The notes: generated from the sequence alone by a model not told the origin. 64,000 nucleotides of DNA from Desulfotalea sp. (GCA_002733995.1 NVXR01000007.1:549-64548); one strand, 5' to 3'; shown: positions 37,866 to 47,330, counted from the first letter of the stretch. Made by a program: numbers and translations.

Positions 37866-39431
37866 TTAGCTTTGCTCCTTTTGTCTCAAGCCAAGACGAG
37901 TTGCAAGGTTATGTAGATTGCTTCTATTCATGTCCAGAGCGCGGGCGGCTCCAGCCCAGCTCCCGTTATTTTTTTCAAGTGCCTCTTTTATGAGTTGTGT
38001 CTGAAACGATTTCACTTCTTCTCGGAGTGATATGTTTATGGGAAGAGGGGTTGGGAAGCTGCTAATTGAAGATGGATTGGTGTAGATCGCAGCCCCAAGG
38101 TCTCCGGCCAGGTGACTTGGATGGATTGTTATAAAGTCGGTGTCTTCCGGATTGGAGGATGCCTTGAGTACCGAGCGGGAAATGATGTTATCAAGCTCTC
38201 TGACGTTTCCTGGCCAACTGTAGCGGGAGAGCAGTTTTAAGGCACCGGCACTAATACGTACAGCTGGGAGGCCCAGTCGGGTCATGGAGCGCTCCGCAAA
38301 AAATCCTGCCAGTATTGGTATGTCTTCTTTCCGCGCGCGCAGAGGCGGCACTTTGAGGGGGTACACGTTGAGCCTGTGATACAGATCGGCCCTAAATCTC
38401 TCTTCTCTTACCTCAAGCTCAAGATCTCGGTTGGTGGCTGCAATAAGGCGTACGTCAACGAAATTCATGGTATCTGAACCCACCCGCTGGACTTCGCCCT
38501 CCTGGATTACCCGGAGGATTTTGGCCTGGATTTCGAGGGATAATTCCCCGATCTCGTCCAGAAAAAGAGTGCCTCCATCGGCAAGTTCAAATTTACCTCT
38601 ACGATCACTTATAGCTCCCGTAAATGCCCCCTTGATATGGCCGAAGAGTTCACTCTCGGCGAGGGAATTTGGGAGTGCTGCACAGTTTAGATAGAGTAAT
38701 GGTTTGTCCCTGCGCTTTGATCGATTATGGATGGCTCTTGCAACGAGTTCTTTGCCCACTCCGGTCTCTCCTAAAACGAGACTGGTGTACTCAGATTTTG
38801 CCAGCAATTCTATCTCCTGGCGCAGTTGTTCGATGACCTCACTGTTACCAAGAATCTTCTGGCCTCTGTGGGAATGAATATCCGCCATGAGATCACTTGC
38901 GAGCTGTCCCTGGCGTTCGGCTTTTTCTTCTAGGGCGGTAAGCAGGTCAACTGTTTGCATCTGTGCTCCTGCCATAAGACCAATAACATTGAGATATTCC
39001 TGGGGGAGATGATCAAAGGCATTCGGGGCCAATGCGTCAGCTGTAAGGACTCCGACCAGTAAGCCGTCGACGTACAAAGGGCAACCGAGACAGGCGTGGA
39101 TCTGATGTTTAGCTTTTGGTGCCACCGTCAGCAGGCCATCAAAAGGGTCGGGGAGCGGACTGTCTTTTGAGAACAGGAGAGGTTCCTGTGAAGAGCAGAT
39201 CCTATCCAGCCGAGGGTGGTTGAGCCTTGAATACTCCCGGCCCATGGCATCGGGTGTGAGCCCCCGTGCAGCCAGGGGGATAAGTGAATCGCCCTGTACC
39301 CGAAACAGGGCGGCAGCATCATAGGGGATTGCTGTGTGTAATGCTTCGAGAAGACGTTGGTAGCGGTCTTTTGCACTTAGGGTGGCGGTAAGGTTGGTGG
39401 CAATAGCCGCGAGGGTTTTAAGTTTATCCAT
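37866..39431 (-). CDS. norR: Nitric oxide-responsive sigma-54 activator NorR
   Basis: 521 residues. An N-terminal GAF domain, a sigma-54 AAA+ domain (GETGVGKE, GAFTGA) and a Fis-type helix-turn-helix. The GAF residues reported as ligands of the non-haem iron in E. coli NorR (Arg75, Asp96, Asp99, Cys113, Asp131) appear conserved as Arg74, Asp95, Asp98, Cys114 and Asp132, in HPRL, LPDPFDGL, IHACLG and LTAD. The start at 39431 aligns with the family; the frame to 39473 is ignored. It is divergent from a cupin-ferredoxin unit with a sigma-54 promoter and probably activates it in response to NO. Confidence 0.88.
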   Translation of the reverse strand: MDKLKTLAAIATNLTATLSAKDRYQRLLEALHTAIPYDAAALFRVQGDSLIPLAARGLTPDAMGREYSRLNHPRLDRICSSQEPLLFSKDSPLPDPFDGLLTVAPKAKHQIHACLGCPLYVDGLLVGVLTADALAPNAFDHLPQEYLNVIGLMAGAQMQTVDLLTALEEKAERQGQLASDLMADIHSHRGQKILGNSEVIEQLRQEIELLAKSEYTSLVLGETGVGKELVARAIHNRSKRRDKPLLYLNCAALPNSLAESELFGHIKGAFTGAISDRRGKFELADGGTLFLDEIGELSLEIQAKILRVIQEGEVQRVGSDTMNFVDVRLIAATNRDLELEVREERFRADLYHRLNVYPLKVPPLRARKEDIPILAGFFAERSMTRLGLPAVRISAGALKLLSRYSWPGNVRELDNIISRSVLKASSNPEDTDFITIHPSHLAGDLGAAIYTNPSSISSFPTPLPINISLREEVKSFQTQLIKEALEKNNGSWAGAARALDMNRSNLHNLATRLGLRQKEQS

Positions 39432-39444
39432 AGTTGTGAAAAAT

Positions 39445-39500
39445 ACAACACTGTTGTCTGTTTGGCAACACAAACATGTTGTTAAAAGGACAACGTGTTT
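39445..39500. promoter_or_regulatory. Probable NorR enhancer sites
   Basis: Two dyads of the form ACAAC-N3-GTTGT lie here: ACAACACTGTTGT (perfect, 39445-39457) and ACAAACATGTTGT (one change, 39470-39482). A third half-site ACAAC follows at 39490. They lie 30-90 bases upstream of the sigma-54 promoter, where an activator would bind, and next to norR itself. Confidence 0.55.
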
Positions 39501-39530
39501 TTTAAGTATCTGTATTGGGGCGATAAAAAA

Positions 39531-39547
39531 CTGGCACAGTCATTGCT
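39531..39547 (+). promoter_or_regulatory. Sigma-54 promoter (-24/-12)
   Basis: CTGGCACAGTCATTGCTA matches the TGGCACG-N4-TTGCW consensus, with GG at 39533-39534 and GC at 39545-39546 at the required spacing. It faces the cupin-ferredoxin genes. Confidence 0.85.
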
Positions 39548-39601
39548 ATAGAGGTAACAGTGTTGTTGAGTTGTTACAAATTGCTAATTATGAGGGATGA
39601 T

Positions 39602-39922
39602 ATGAAAGTCGTTAAATTAAAAGATACAAATGAATATACACCGAAGGCTATGAAACGATTTTTTCTGGTGGAGGATTCAGAGAATTTTAAAATAATTAAC
39701 TTCAACCTCGATGCCGGGGTAACCTTTCCGGTCCATTCCCATGATCTAGATGGAGAGCTGTCAATTCAGGTTCTTGAAGGAGAAGGGTTTTTCTTGGCTG
39801 AAGGAGATGCCGAAATTCCCGCCAGTGTAGGTGACATATTGATTTCAGAAATTCGTGAACCCCATGGGGTGAGAGCTACGACTAGGATGAGAATCCTCGT
39901 GACTATTGCTCCGCCAATTTGA
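39602..39922 (+). CDS. Small cupin-domain protein
   Basis: 106 residues, a single beta-barrel cupin. The metal site is visible as PVHSH and a following Glu (motif 1) and EPHGV (motif 2). Small stand-alone cupins can bind iron, zinc or nickel and serve as enzymes or sensors. The ATG at 39602 has AGGGATG upstream. As first gene behind a sigma-54 promoter opposite norR it probably belongs to a nitrosative-stress response, though its reaction is unknown. Confidence 0.8.
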   Translation: MKVVKLKDTNEYTPKAMKRFFLVEDSENFKIINFNLDAGVTFPVHSHDLDGELSIQVLEGEGFFLAEGDAEIPASVGDILISEIREPHGVRATTRMRILVTIAPPI

Positions 39923-39976
39923 TTGCCTGTTATACTATTAGCAGGTTTGAACATTAATCTTAACAAGGAGAAGATT

Positions 39977-40168
39977 ATGGCTGATCAAGTTGTAATAGAT
40001 CAAGATGAATGTATTGGATGTGAAGCGTGTGTTGAGCTGTGTCCTGAGGTGTTTTCTTTTGATGAAGATGAGGAGAAAGCAGCGGTTATTGATGGTGCAA
40101 ATGCTAGCTCTGGTTGTGTCGAAGAGGCTATAGCATCCTGCCCCGCTGAGTGTATTTCTGTGGAATGA
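39977..40168 (+). CDS. Single-cluster ferredoxin, D. gigas ferredoxin II type
   Basis: 63 residues. CIGCEACVELCP supplies three cluster ligands, and the fourth is in SCPAE near the C-terminus. An additional Cys in CVEEAI matches the disulfide position of Desulfovibrio gigas ferredoxin II. AAGGAG precedes the ATG at 39977. It is a low-potential electron carrier, placed in the NorR-linked unit 54 bases after the cupin, and may feed a detoxifying reductase encoded elsewhere. Confidence 0.9.
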   Translation: MADQVVIDQDECIGCEACVELCPEVFSFDEDEEKAAVIDGANASSGCVEEAIASCPAECISVE

Positions 40169-40214
40169 CTTCTTTTGAGATCGTGCATTCAGCCAATTTG
40201 GAGTCTGCAGTAGC

Positions 40215-40925
40215 ATGAACGTGGACTCTGTTGGCATAGGCGATGCTCAAACAGCGCCCCCGGCAAGTGAGACTATTTGGATACTTGGCGGGGGACAGTT
40301 TGGTAAACGGGCAGCCGTACAGCTGAGAAAAAGATCAAGGTCCAGTACCATTGTTGTGATAGATCCGCATCCTGATGCATCGCTTCCCAAGGATGTAGAA
40401 GTGGTCACAGTCGATGGAATAGAATGGCTGAGTGAACATTTTTGTCCGGGGACCCAGGTCTCGAAAATTATTCCGGCACTTCCCGTTCACATGATTGCAG
40501 AATGGCTGAGAAAAATAATAACAGAGGAGGGTGGTAGCGTCTACTCACCAGAAATACCCAACGAACTATTTCCCCATCGTCTTCATCCGCTTCGCCTTAA
40601 GCCCGGTCAGTTTGTTGTCTCCCATGCAAATTTTATCTGTCCGCTCAACTGTTCCGAACCCGACGATCTCTGTACCTATACCCAGCAGCCACGACCAACA
40701 CCAATATATCGTATTTTAAGGCGTTTGGACTGTGGTCGTTTTACTCCCCTCATTCTTCGAAGCAGGCAGTTTGCTCCAGGGATAGGAGGTTTTATTCCGG
40801 AGGATTTATGGGGTTTTCAGAAAAATGTAAGGGCGCTGGAAGGGGCCCCTCTTTTAATTGGAACCGCGTGTAAGTGCCATGGAATTATAGATAGCTTTTG
40901 CCATAGGAATAACTTGTCCAGTTAG
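40215..40925 (+). CDS. Cys-rich hypothetical protein with Rossmann-like start
   Basis: 236 residues, not recognised. The N-terminus (WILGGGQFGKRAAVQL then VVIDPHPD) resembles a nucleotide-binding Rossmann turn. The second half has Cys clusters CPLNC, DDLC, CKCHG and a final Cys, which could hold a metal or Fe-S cluster. It starts 46 bases after the ferredoxin, on the same strand, and is likely the last gene of the sigma-54 unit. Confidence 0.6.
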   Translation: MNVDSVGIGDAQTAPPASETIWILGGGQFGKRAAVQLRKRSRSSTIVVIDPHPDASLPKDVEVVTVDGIEWLSEHFCPGTQVSKIIPALPVHMIAEWLRKIITEEGGSVYSPEIPNELFPHRLHPLRLKPGQFVVSHANFICPLNCSEPDDLCTYTQQPRPTPIYRILRRLDCGRFTPLILRSRQFAPGIGGFIPEDLWGFQKNVRALEGAPLLIGTACKCHGIIDSFCHRNNLSS

Positions 40926-41077
40926 AACCTTGGCCCTAGGTCATGCAAACGGTTTTATGGCTAGACGAGAGCTTTTTTGTTTAGCGTCGCCCCGACTATT
41001 TTCCACAGTGGACAAGCAGTACTGAGTATGAGGATGCAGCTGTCATATCGACTGCTTGCCTGTTGTTACGCGTTCAT

Positions 41078-41680
41078 TTAGCCGAGGTGTAAAAAATTCT
41101 GTATACCTGTGAAGATAATCTGTGCGGCAATGGCGGAGACAAAGAGGCCGGTGATTTTTGGTAGGATGATCAGCCCCTGTTTTCCGATCAATTTCTTAAC
41201 ACTGGATGAGAGGTAAAGGATAACTCCGACACTGAGTATTGCTAGGAGAAGGGCAAGGCCAATGATGATTCTTTCCATCAGTGTATCAGCCTCTGCTCCT
41301 GTTACCAGTAACATGCCAATAACCCCGGGCCCTACCGTTATAGGCATTGCAAGGGGAACAATGGCAATGTCACGGCTGTTTCCATGGTTCTTGGTGTCAT
41401 TTGTATCCGATATCATAGAGAGAGCGGATAGAAAAAGAATACAACCGGCGCCGATCCTGAAGGCATCCAGTGTGATGCCAAAGAGTTCAAATATATACTG
41501 CCCAAAAAGATAGAAGACAAAAGAACTGATGAGTATGCCAACAGTGACTTTGATGGCTGTATTCCGTTTTTCGTAATCGTCAAAATCTTTAGTTAATGAA
41601 ATAAATGCTGAAAGAACGAAAAATGGTGTGAGGATAAAGAACATTTTTAGGTAAAAATGAATAAATAGTTGCATCATCAA
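41078..41680 (-). CDS. MarC family integral membrane protein
   Basis: 200 residues with six membrane helices. Family segments PFFVLSAFISLTKDF and PLAMPITVGPGVIG are present. The function of MarC proteins is not settled; a drug-resistance role was withdrawn for the E. coli protein. It is a single gene with no close partner; the 150 bases before it hold nothing I recognise. Confidence 0.88.
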   Translation of the reverse strand: MMMQLFIHFYLKMFFILTPFFVLSAFISLTKDFDDYEKRNTAIKVTVGILISSFVFYLFGQYIFELFGITLDAFRIGAGCILFLSALSMISDTNDTKNHGNSRDIAIVPLAMPITVGPGVIGMLLVTGAEADTLMERIIIGLALLLAILSVGVILYLSSSVKKLIGKQGLIILPKITGLFVSAIAAQIIFTGIQNFLHLG

Positions 41681-41787
41681 GGGTGTACCTCTGGGGTTGG
41701 AATAATTACACTGAGAAAACGAGTTTACTAGCAGCCATTACCATGGAAATAAGGCAAGAACAAGACCAGACCCTTCTTGTAATACGT

Positions 41788-42645
41788 TTAACTGGTTTTG
41801 ATGTGTTCGCTGCTGTAGTCGCTCAGATCGTTGAAAAGGAATCCGTTTCTTAATAATGATTCTTTTTTTAGGATCAGGTTTACCGCTTCCGCGCATTGGA
41901 GAGCTGCCATGTGTGCTGCGGTAAATGCCAGGGTTCCAAGGCTTGATTCGACACCTTTGTCAGGGGCGTTTTCTGCACTGCCGTAGAGGTTTACGAGACC
42001 TTTGTCTTGTGGAAAAACAACGGTTAGCTGGCCCATTTTTCCTGCAATGGCACCTGATATCATAGGAATGTTTTTCTTTTTACATATCTGTTCCAGGATG
42101 AAGCGGTCTGGGATGGTGTCGAGGCAGTCAATGGCAATAATGGCCTCTCCCAGTAATTTGTGGCCGCTTGCGGCTGTTAAGAATTGAATGTGGGTTTGTG
42201 CCCGTATTGCAGGATTAATGTCCTGAACTCTTGAGCCAGCCACTGTTGCTTTGGCAACTCCGATATTTGCCACCGAACTGAGAAGCTGGCGATTCAAGTT
42301 GCTTTCGTCAAAGGAATCTCCGTCAATCAGGATCAGATTACCAATGCCTATCCGTGCCAGTAGTTCTGTTACGCCACCGCCAAGCCCCCCAAGGCCTATT
42401 ACAGCAATATGGGCAAGGTGGAGTTGCTGTTGGTCGGTGATGGACAGGGTAAGCTGGTTGCGGGAGTATCTTGTGGGGGTGATGCCTGCCGCGAGAGCTA
42501 GTTCTTCAATTTCATAGAGGCTGGTGCCTGTTGTCCTGGAGATTGCACGTTCATGTTTTAGGTCTATTGCGGTATATGGACTGTCATCTGGACGATATCT
42601 TTCTTCTGAGTGTTTTTTGAGAAGACGTATAATCTTTTCTTGCAT
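41788..42645 (-). CDS. HesA/MoeB/ThiF-family E1-like adenylating enzyme
   Basis: 285 residues. The nucleotide-binding loop GLGGLGGG and DGDSFDESNLNRQ are characteristic; these enzymes adenylate the C-terminus of a sulfur-carrier protein such as MoaD or ThiS. The paired CXXC zinc ligands of MoeB and ThiF are absent. An N-terminal extension of about 75 residues precedes the fold. No sulfur-carrier gene is adjacent, so the partner is unknown. Confidence 0.85.
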   Translation of the reverse strand: MQEKIIRLLKKHSEERYRPDDSPYTAIDLKHERAISRTTGTSLYEIEELALAAGITPTRYSRNQLTLSITDQQQLHLAHIAVIGLGGLGGGVTELLARIGIGNLILIDGDSFDESNLNRQLLSSVANIGVAKATVAGSRVQDINPAIRAQTHIQFLTAASGHKLLGEAIIAIDCLDTIPDRFILEQICKKKNIPMISGAIAGKMGQLTVVFPQDKGLVNLYGSAENAPDKGVESSLGTLAFTAAHMAALQCAEAVNLILKKESLLRNGFLFNDLSDYSSEHIKTS

Positions 42646-42888
42646 AATTTAAATTCTACTCGTCATTTGACTTTGTGGTTAGCGATCGTTATCTTTTTCT
42701 TATTAAAATTGAGGGGCTGGGTTATAAAAACCTTCTTTGTCTGAAATAACATGTAAACAGTAATTTGCAACTGATCTTGTATTGGTGTATAAAAAAGTGG
42801 GATACATAGACTTCTTCAGTGGAGGGATGTTGTTCACTTGGTGCGGAGAAAACGAACCCTGCTAACTATATAGAACTGGATTACTCAT

Positions 42889-43761
42889 ATGAGAAAAGAT
42901 GAATCTAAGAAAAGATTTTTTGGAAAAATGCGAAAAAAAATGTCTGGTGTAGAGGTTGCTGACGTCGGTGGAGAGAGTAAGTTGTCAAAAGATGAACTGA
43001 CGCATATGCTTGAAAAGTTCGAGACTGTTAAGAGAAATCCAGGACATTTGACTGGATGGGATTTCGATAGAGCATTTGATTTTATCGAAAAATACCATGA
43101 TAGCAGTCAGGCTGAAATACTCATTGGCCAAATGTATGCAACAACCGGACAGCAGCTTAAAGGTCTGACCTATGCCAGTGCTGTGAAGGTTATAGGGCGG
43201 ATGCCTGGGCATGCAGGAAGGGATTCCATCATCAAAGGTATGTATAAGCTGGAACTTGATTACATCCAGGAGCTTCGCTCTGATGTTATCGCAGGAATGC
43301 TCACGATTATACCGGACCACCCCCTTGGAGCAGAGTTGACCACCGCATTGGCCAGGAAAAATCTTACCAATGCGTATGATTTCATCACAGCAAATCCCCA
43401 AAATGTTTATACAAAAATATTAATTAAAGCGATGTTTGATCGCGATCCTAATGTTGCGGTACTTCTTCTGCAAGAGAAAATGGATCACCCTCAAGTGGCT
43501 AGTATTTTTGAAGGTATTTATGCTATTACCGAAGATGCAGCCGTTCAGAAGCTGACCCCCAATGCGATAATCTTTATCCTTGATGTTGCTCCAGATCATC
43601 CGAAAGCACAGCTGATGATTGATGTTCTCGTTGAGGATAATTACGTGAAGGCCTATGATTTCGTCAAGATGCAGCCAGATCATATACTTGCCGCAGACCT
43701 GAAAAGGCAGATCCTTATCCGTAAACCAGAATTGAAGAAGTTGTTTGACATGGAAGATTGA
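42889..43761 (+). CDS. Helical-repeat protein of unknown function
   Basis: 290 residues, no signal peptide, strongly basic first 20 residues. The rest is built of helix pairs of about 40 residues with a recurring pattern, for example AYDFITANPQN, AYDFVKMQPDH, LTIIPDHPLGA, LDVAPDHPKAQ and IGRMPGHAG. This suggests an alpha-solenoid scaffold. I do not recognise the family. It lies alone behind a 243-base gap that must hold its promoter. Confidence 0.6.
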   Translation: MRKDESKKRFFGKMRKKMSGVEVADVGGESKLSKDELTHMLEKFETVKRNPGHLTGWDFDRAFDFIEKYHDSSQAEILIGQMYATTGQQLKGLTYASAVKVIGRMPGHAGRDSIIKGMYKLELDYIQELRSDVIAGMLTIIPDHPLGAELTTALARKNLTNAYDFITANPQNVYTKILIKAMFDRDPNVAVLLLQEKMDHPQVASIFEGIYAITEDAAVQKLTPNAIIFILDVAPDHPKAQLMIDVLVEDNYVKAYDFVKMQPDHILAADLKRQILIRKPELKKLFDMED

Positions 43762-43812
43762 GGTCGAACGTAGTTACAGGCCTCGTTCTGGCAACTGTTG
43801 AGCTGAACCCAT

Positions 43813-43848
43813 CAATAGCCCAAATCTCGACCGAGATTTGGGCTATTG
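43813..43848. terminator. Perfect 16-pair hairpin after the helical-repeat gene
   Basis: CAATAGCCCAAATCTC and its exact complement are separated by GACC. No T run follows on the plus strand, so it could be a stabilising hairpin or a protein site as well as a terminator. Confidence 0.5.
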
Positions 43849-43873
43849 TCGTATCCTAAAATGTTTTTGTCAT

Positions 43874-43912
43874 AAAAAACGAGAAGAACCTTGCTGCGGT
43901 AGGTTCTTCTCG
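43874..43912 (-). terminator. Terminator of aconitase gene
   Basis: On the minus strand CGAGAAGAACC pairs with GGTTCTTCTCG and is followed by TTTTTTATG, a standard intrinsic terminator downstream of acnA. Confidence 0.75.
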
Positions 43913-43965
43913 TTTGCGAAACCGATTATTGTGGCATCGTTAAAAGGCCTGTCTCTGACAGCAAC

Positions 43966-46629
43966 CTATTCTGCTTTTATCATTTTCCTAAGAACGTATG
44001 GCAGGATGCCACCGTGGCGGAAATATGTCACGTCAACCTCAGTATCCAGTCGCGCGGTTACTTCAAATGATAGGCTGGAGCCATCCTCTTTTTTTGCGGT
44101 GACTTTTATGGTCTTTCTGGGGCTGATCTCTGCAAGTCCTTCTATGCTGAAAAGCTCTTTACCCGTGAGGCCTAGTGACTTAATATTTTCTCCATCTTTA
44201 AAGATGAGAGGAAGGAGGCCCATACCCACAAGGTTGTTACGATGGATTCTTTCAAAAGACTCCGCAATGACGGCTTTTATACCTAAAAGATTGGCACCTT
44301 TAGCTGCCCAGTCTCTGGATGAGCCAGTGCCATACTCTTTGCCAGCAAGAACGATTAGAGGGGTAGATTCTTTCTTGTAGGCAAGGGCTGCCTCAAAGTT
44401 GAACATCTCTTCCATTTCTGGCTGCTTGAGAGTGAATGCACCTTCCTTTGGTGCTATCAATTTATTCTTAATACGGATATTTCCGAAGGTTCCTCGCATC
44501 ATCACTTCGTGGTTTCCCCGCCTTGATCCGTAGGAATTAAAATCATCAGGCTCGACTCCCTGTTCGATTAAAAACTGTCCGGCGGGATATTCTTGGGCAA
44601 TGGCTCCAGCGGGTGAGATATGGTCTGTTGTTACAGTATCACCAAGTAAGAGGAATGTTCTTGCATCAATTATATCCTTTGGTGTGGGTGGGGTGAGGCT
44701 GAAGTTATCAAAATAGGGTGGCTTCTTGATGTAGGTTGATTGTGGGTCCCAGTCGTAAGTGGTCCCCGTTTTTACCGGCAGCTTTTGCCAGAATTTATCT
44801 CCTTCAAAAATGCCTTTGTATTCAGTTAAAAATGCCTGCTGGGTGACATATTTGTCAACCAGAGCATCCACCGTTGTCGCCTCAGGCCACAAGTCGGCAA
44901 GATACACAGGCTGCCCATTGGGGTCGTAGGAGAGTGGTTCACTGCTGAGATCAATGTCGATTCTTCCCGCAATGGCAAAAGCCATTACCAGCATTGGTGA
45001 GGCAAGGTAGTTTGATTGTATTTTTTGATGAATTCTGGCTTCGAAATTTCTGTTACCAGAGAGAATTGCGGCAACATTGAGATCGTTGTCGACGATGACC
45101 TGTTCAAGCTTTGGATTGAGTGGGCCGCTGTTACCGATACATGTTGTGCAGCCAAAGGCCGTGATATGAAAGCCAAGGGCCTCATAATAGGGCATAAGAT
45201 CACTGGCGTAGAGGTAGTTGCTTACTACTTTTGAACCCGGTGCAAAGGAGGTCTTGACGTAACCGGGTACATTCAGACCTCGCTTGACGGCCTCTTTGGC
45301 AATGAGGCCCGCTCCAATCAGGACATGGGGGTTGGAGGTGTTGGTACAGGAGGTGATGGCCGCTATGACAATACTGCCATCGCCAATTTTTTCGGTTCGG
45401 TTGTTCATTTCAAACTCAAACTGTTGAGCCGGCTTCTTTTTGCCTTTTGTGAGTTTGTTGAAAGATGTTGCCATCTGTGACAGAGGGACTCTGTCCTGGG
45501 GTCTTGCGGGACCCGCAAGTGAAGGTTCTACAGTGCTGAGATCAAATTCGACAATGGTGGTGTAGTCCCGGTCTTCGTTCTCTTCATAGAAAAGGCCGCT
45601 TGCTTTGGCTACTGCCTCGGTAACGGCTGCGTGGTGGTTTCTACCGGTGAGTTTTAAATATTCTATTGTCTTGTTGTCGATTGGGAAAAAACCGAGGGTT
45701 GCGCCATACTCGGGGGTCATGTTTGATATCGTTGCTCTGTCTGGTATGGAGAGGTTTTGCATGCCAGGGCCAAAATACTCGACAAACTTCTCAACTACTT
45801 TGGTCTTACGCAGTAGTTCGGTGAGGGTGAGAACCAGGTCGGTGGCTGTGATTCCTGCTTGCATTTCTCCAACAAGTCGAACCCCTACAACCTCGGGGAT
45901 AGACATGTAGTACGGTTGGCCTAGCATGACCGCTTCGGCCTCAATGCCACCGACACCCCAGCCCATGATGCCAATACCATTAATCATGGTGGTGTGGGAA
46001 TCTAGACCGATAACGGTGTCAGGATAAGCGATATTGTGGTCGCCATCTTTTTCTGTAATGGTAACTCGGCCAAGGTGCTCAAGATTTACCTGATGGCAGA
46101 TACCCGAATTCGGGGGGACGACTTTAAAATTATCAAAACTTGATTGAGCCCATTTAAAGACGGCATAACGTTCGCTGTTACGTTCATATTCTTTTACTAC
46201 ATTTCCACTAAGGCTGTCGCGGGTTCCCGAAAAATCGACCTGAACAGAGTGATCAGCAACGAGTTCCACTGGAACTTTAGGGTTTACTATGGAAGGGTCA
46301 TGGCCCAAGTCTTTCACTGCGTCTCGAAGAGCTGCAATATCAACTACTGCAGGGACACCAGTGAAATCTTGCATAAGGATGCGGGCGGGATGGTAGGGGA
46401 TTTCAACAGGAAGGTCATAACTTGTTTTCCAGTTGGTAATAGCCTTCAAATCCTTTTCTGTTACGATGTCGTTATCAAGTTTTCTCAGTAGGTTTTCAAC
46501 GAGAATACGAATGGTGTATGGAAGTCTGTCTATGTTGCCAACACCCTGTTTGCTGAGCTCGTGAAGGTTGAAATAACTGTAGCTGGTGTCATTGACCTGT
46601 AACTGTTGCACGAAGTCTTTGTTAATCAT
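43966..46629 (-). CDS. acnA: Aconitate hydratase A
   Basis: 887 residues, the usual length of AcnA/IRP-type aconitase. It interconverts citrate and isocitrate with a 4Fe-4S cluster. The cluster ligands are in TSCTNTSNP and GCTTCIGNSG. The swivelling domain (GSRRGNHEVMMRGTF, YGTGSSRDWAAKG) is complete. GAGGACAC precedes the ATG. The gene stands alone with its own terminator. It indicates that at least part of the TCA cycle operates. Confidence 0.95.
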   Translation of the reverse strand: MINKDFVQQLQVNDTSYSYFNLHELSKQGVGNIDRLPYTIRILVENLLRKLDNDIVTEKDLKAITNWKTSYDLPVEIPYHPARILMQDFTGVPAVVDIAALRDAVKDLGHDPSIVNPKVPVELVADHSVQVDFSGTRDSLSGNVVKEYERNSERYAVFKWAQSSFDNFKVVPPNSGICHQVNLEHLGRVTITEKDGDHNIAYPDTVIGLDSHTTMINGIGIMGWGVGGIEAEAVMLGQPYYMSIPEVVGVRLVGEMQAGITATDLVLTLTELLRKTKVVEKFVEYFGPGMQNLSIPDRATISNMTPEYGATLGFFPIDNKTIEYLKLTGRNHHAAVTEAVAKASGLFYEENEDRDYTTIVEFDLSTVEPSLAGPARPQDRVPLSQMATSFNKLTKGKKKPAQQFEFEMNNRTEKIGDGSIVIAAITSCTNTSNPHVLIGAGLIAKEAVKRGLNVPGYVKTSFAPGSKVVSNYLYASDLMPYYEALGFHITAFGCTTCIGNSGPLNPKLEQVIVDNDLNVAAILSGNRNFEARIHQKIQSNYLASPMLVMAFAIAGRIDIDLSSEPLSYDPNGQPVYLADLWPEATTVDALVDKYVTQQAFLTEYKGIFEGDKFWQKLPVKTGTTYDWDPQSTYIKKPPYFDNFSLTPPTPKDIIDARTFLLLGDTVTTDHISPAGAIAQEYPAGQFLIEQGVEPDDFNSYGSRRGNHEVMMRGTFGNIRIKNKLIAPKEGAFTLKQPEMEEMFNFEAALAYKKESTPLIVLAGKEYGTGSSRDWAAKGANLLGIKAVIAESFERIHRNNLVGMGLLPLIFKDGENIKSLGLTGKELFSIEGLAEISPRKTIKVTAKKEDGSSLSFEVTARLDTEVDVTYFRHGGILPYVLRKMIKAE

Positions 46630-46850
46630 AGTGTCCTCACAAAGAGTGATATTGCGTTAAGTAGTTGTGCCGAAGTTGTTTACTGTTGTCTGGGCTGGGA
46701 GCTTATCTGAGAGCAGCCTTCTGCTCAAATGATTGGAATTTACAAAAAATTAAACCCGCAAAGAGGCAAATTGTTTAAGGCCTCGATATCAGCTGTATGG
46801 CTCTTGGCTGTTGCAGCCCCCGCCGTTTGAAATCGCTATAAGTTGAGTTA

Positions 46851-47330
46851 TTACTGTAAGGGTTGTCCCCGTGAAGTAAAGGATATCCCAAGTTGCGACT
46901 GGGTCCCTATCATTACCGTCTCCATAATGGGTGGGTTTGTAGGTCTATCTGATGTCCAGGTCACAATGAAGTTTGCGCCAGAGCCACCAGTATTATCTTT
47001 TTGGGGTACAATAAAACGCTCTGAACCAAGAGGTCCCAGCGTCAGTGGTTTGGAGATGTACTGTTTAACCAGGGTCCCAGCTGTTTCGTGGTAGTTGACC
47101 TTGGTGATAGTAATGGAGTTATTGGCGTCGATATTTCGTATGCTTAGAGTAACCGAGAGGAGGAGTGGAGTTTCCCGATTGCCGTGGTAAATATGTGAAT
47201 AGGCAGGGACGTAGATATCCTGTCCCTGGCTGAGGGATATTGGCTCTGCGGCTAGGAGCCCTGGACTGGTCAAAAAACAGAGGACCATCAGCAATAGAGT
47301 ATAAGAGACGTGCTTTATTGTCTGGAGCAT
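46851..47330 (-). CDS. DUF3124 exported protein
   Basis: 159 residues: signal peptide (about 1-28, end LLAAE) then a beta-rich domain with YVPAYSHIYHG and VNYHETAGTLVK, hallmarks of DUF3124. Function unknown; likely periplasmic. The 220 bases between it and acnA hold no recognisable gene. Confidence 0.8.
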   Translation of the reverse strand: MLQTIKHVSYTLLLMVLCFLTSPGLLAAEPISLSQGQDIYVPAYSHIYHGNRETPLLLSVTLSIRNIDANNSITITKVNYHETAGTLVKQYISKPLTLGPLGSERFIVPQKDNTGGSGANFIVTWTSDRPTNPPIMETVMIGTQSQLGISFTSRGQPLQ

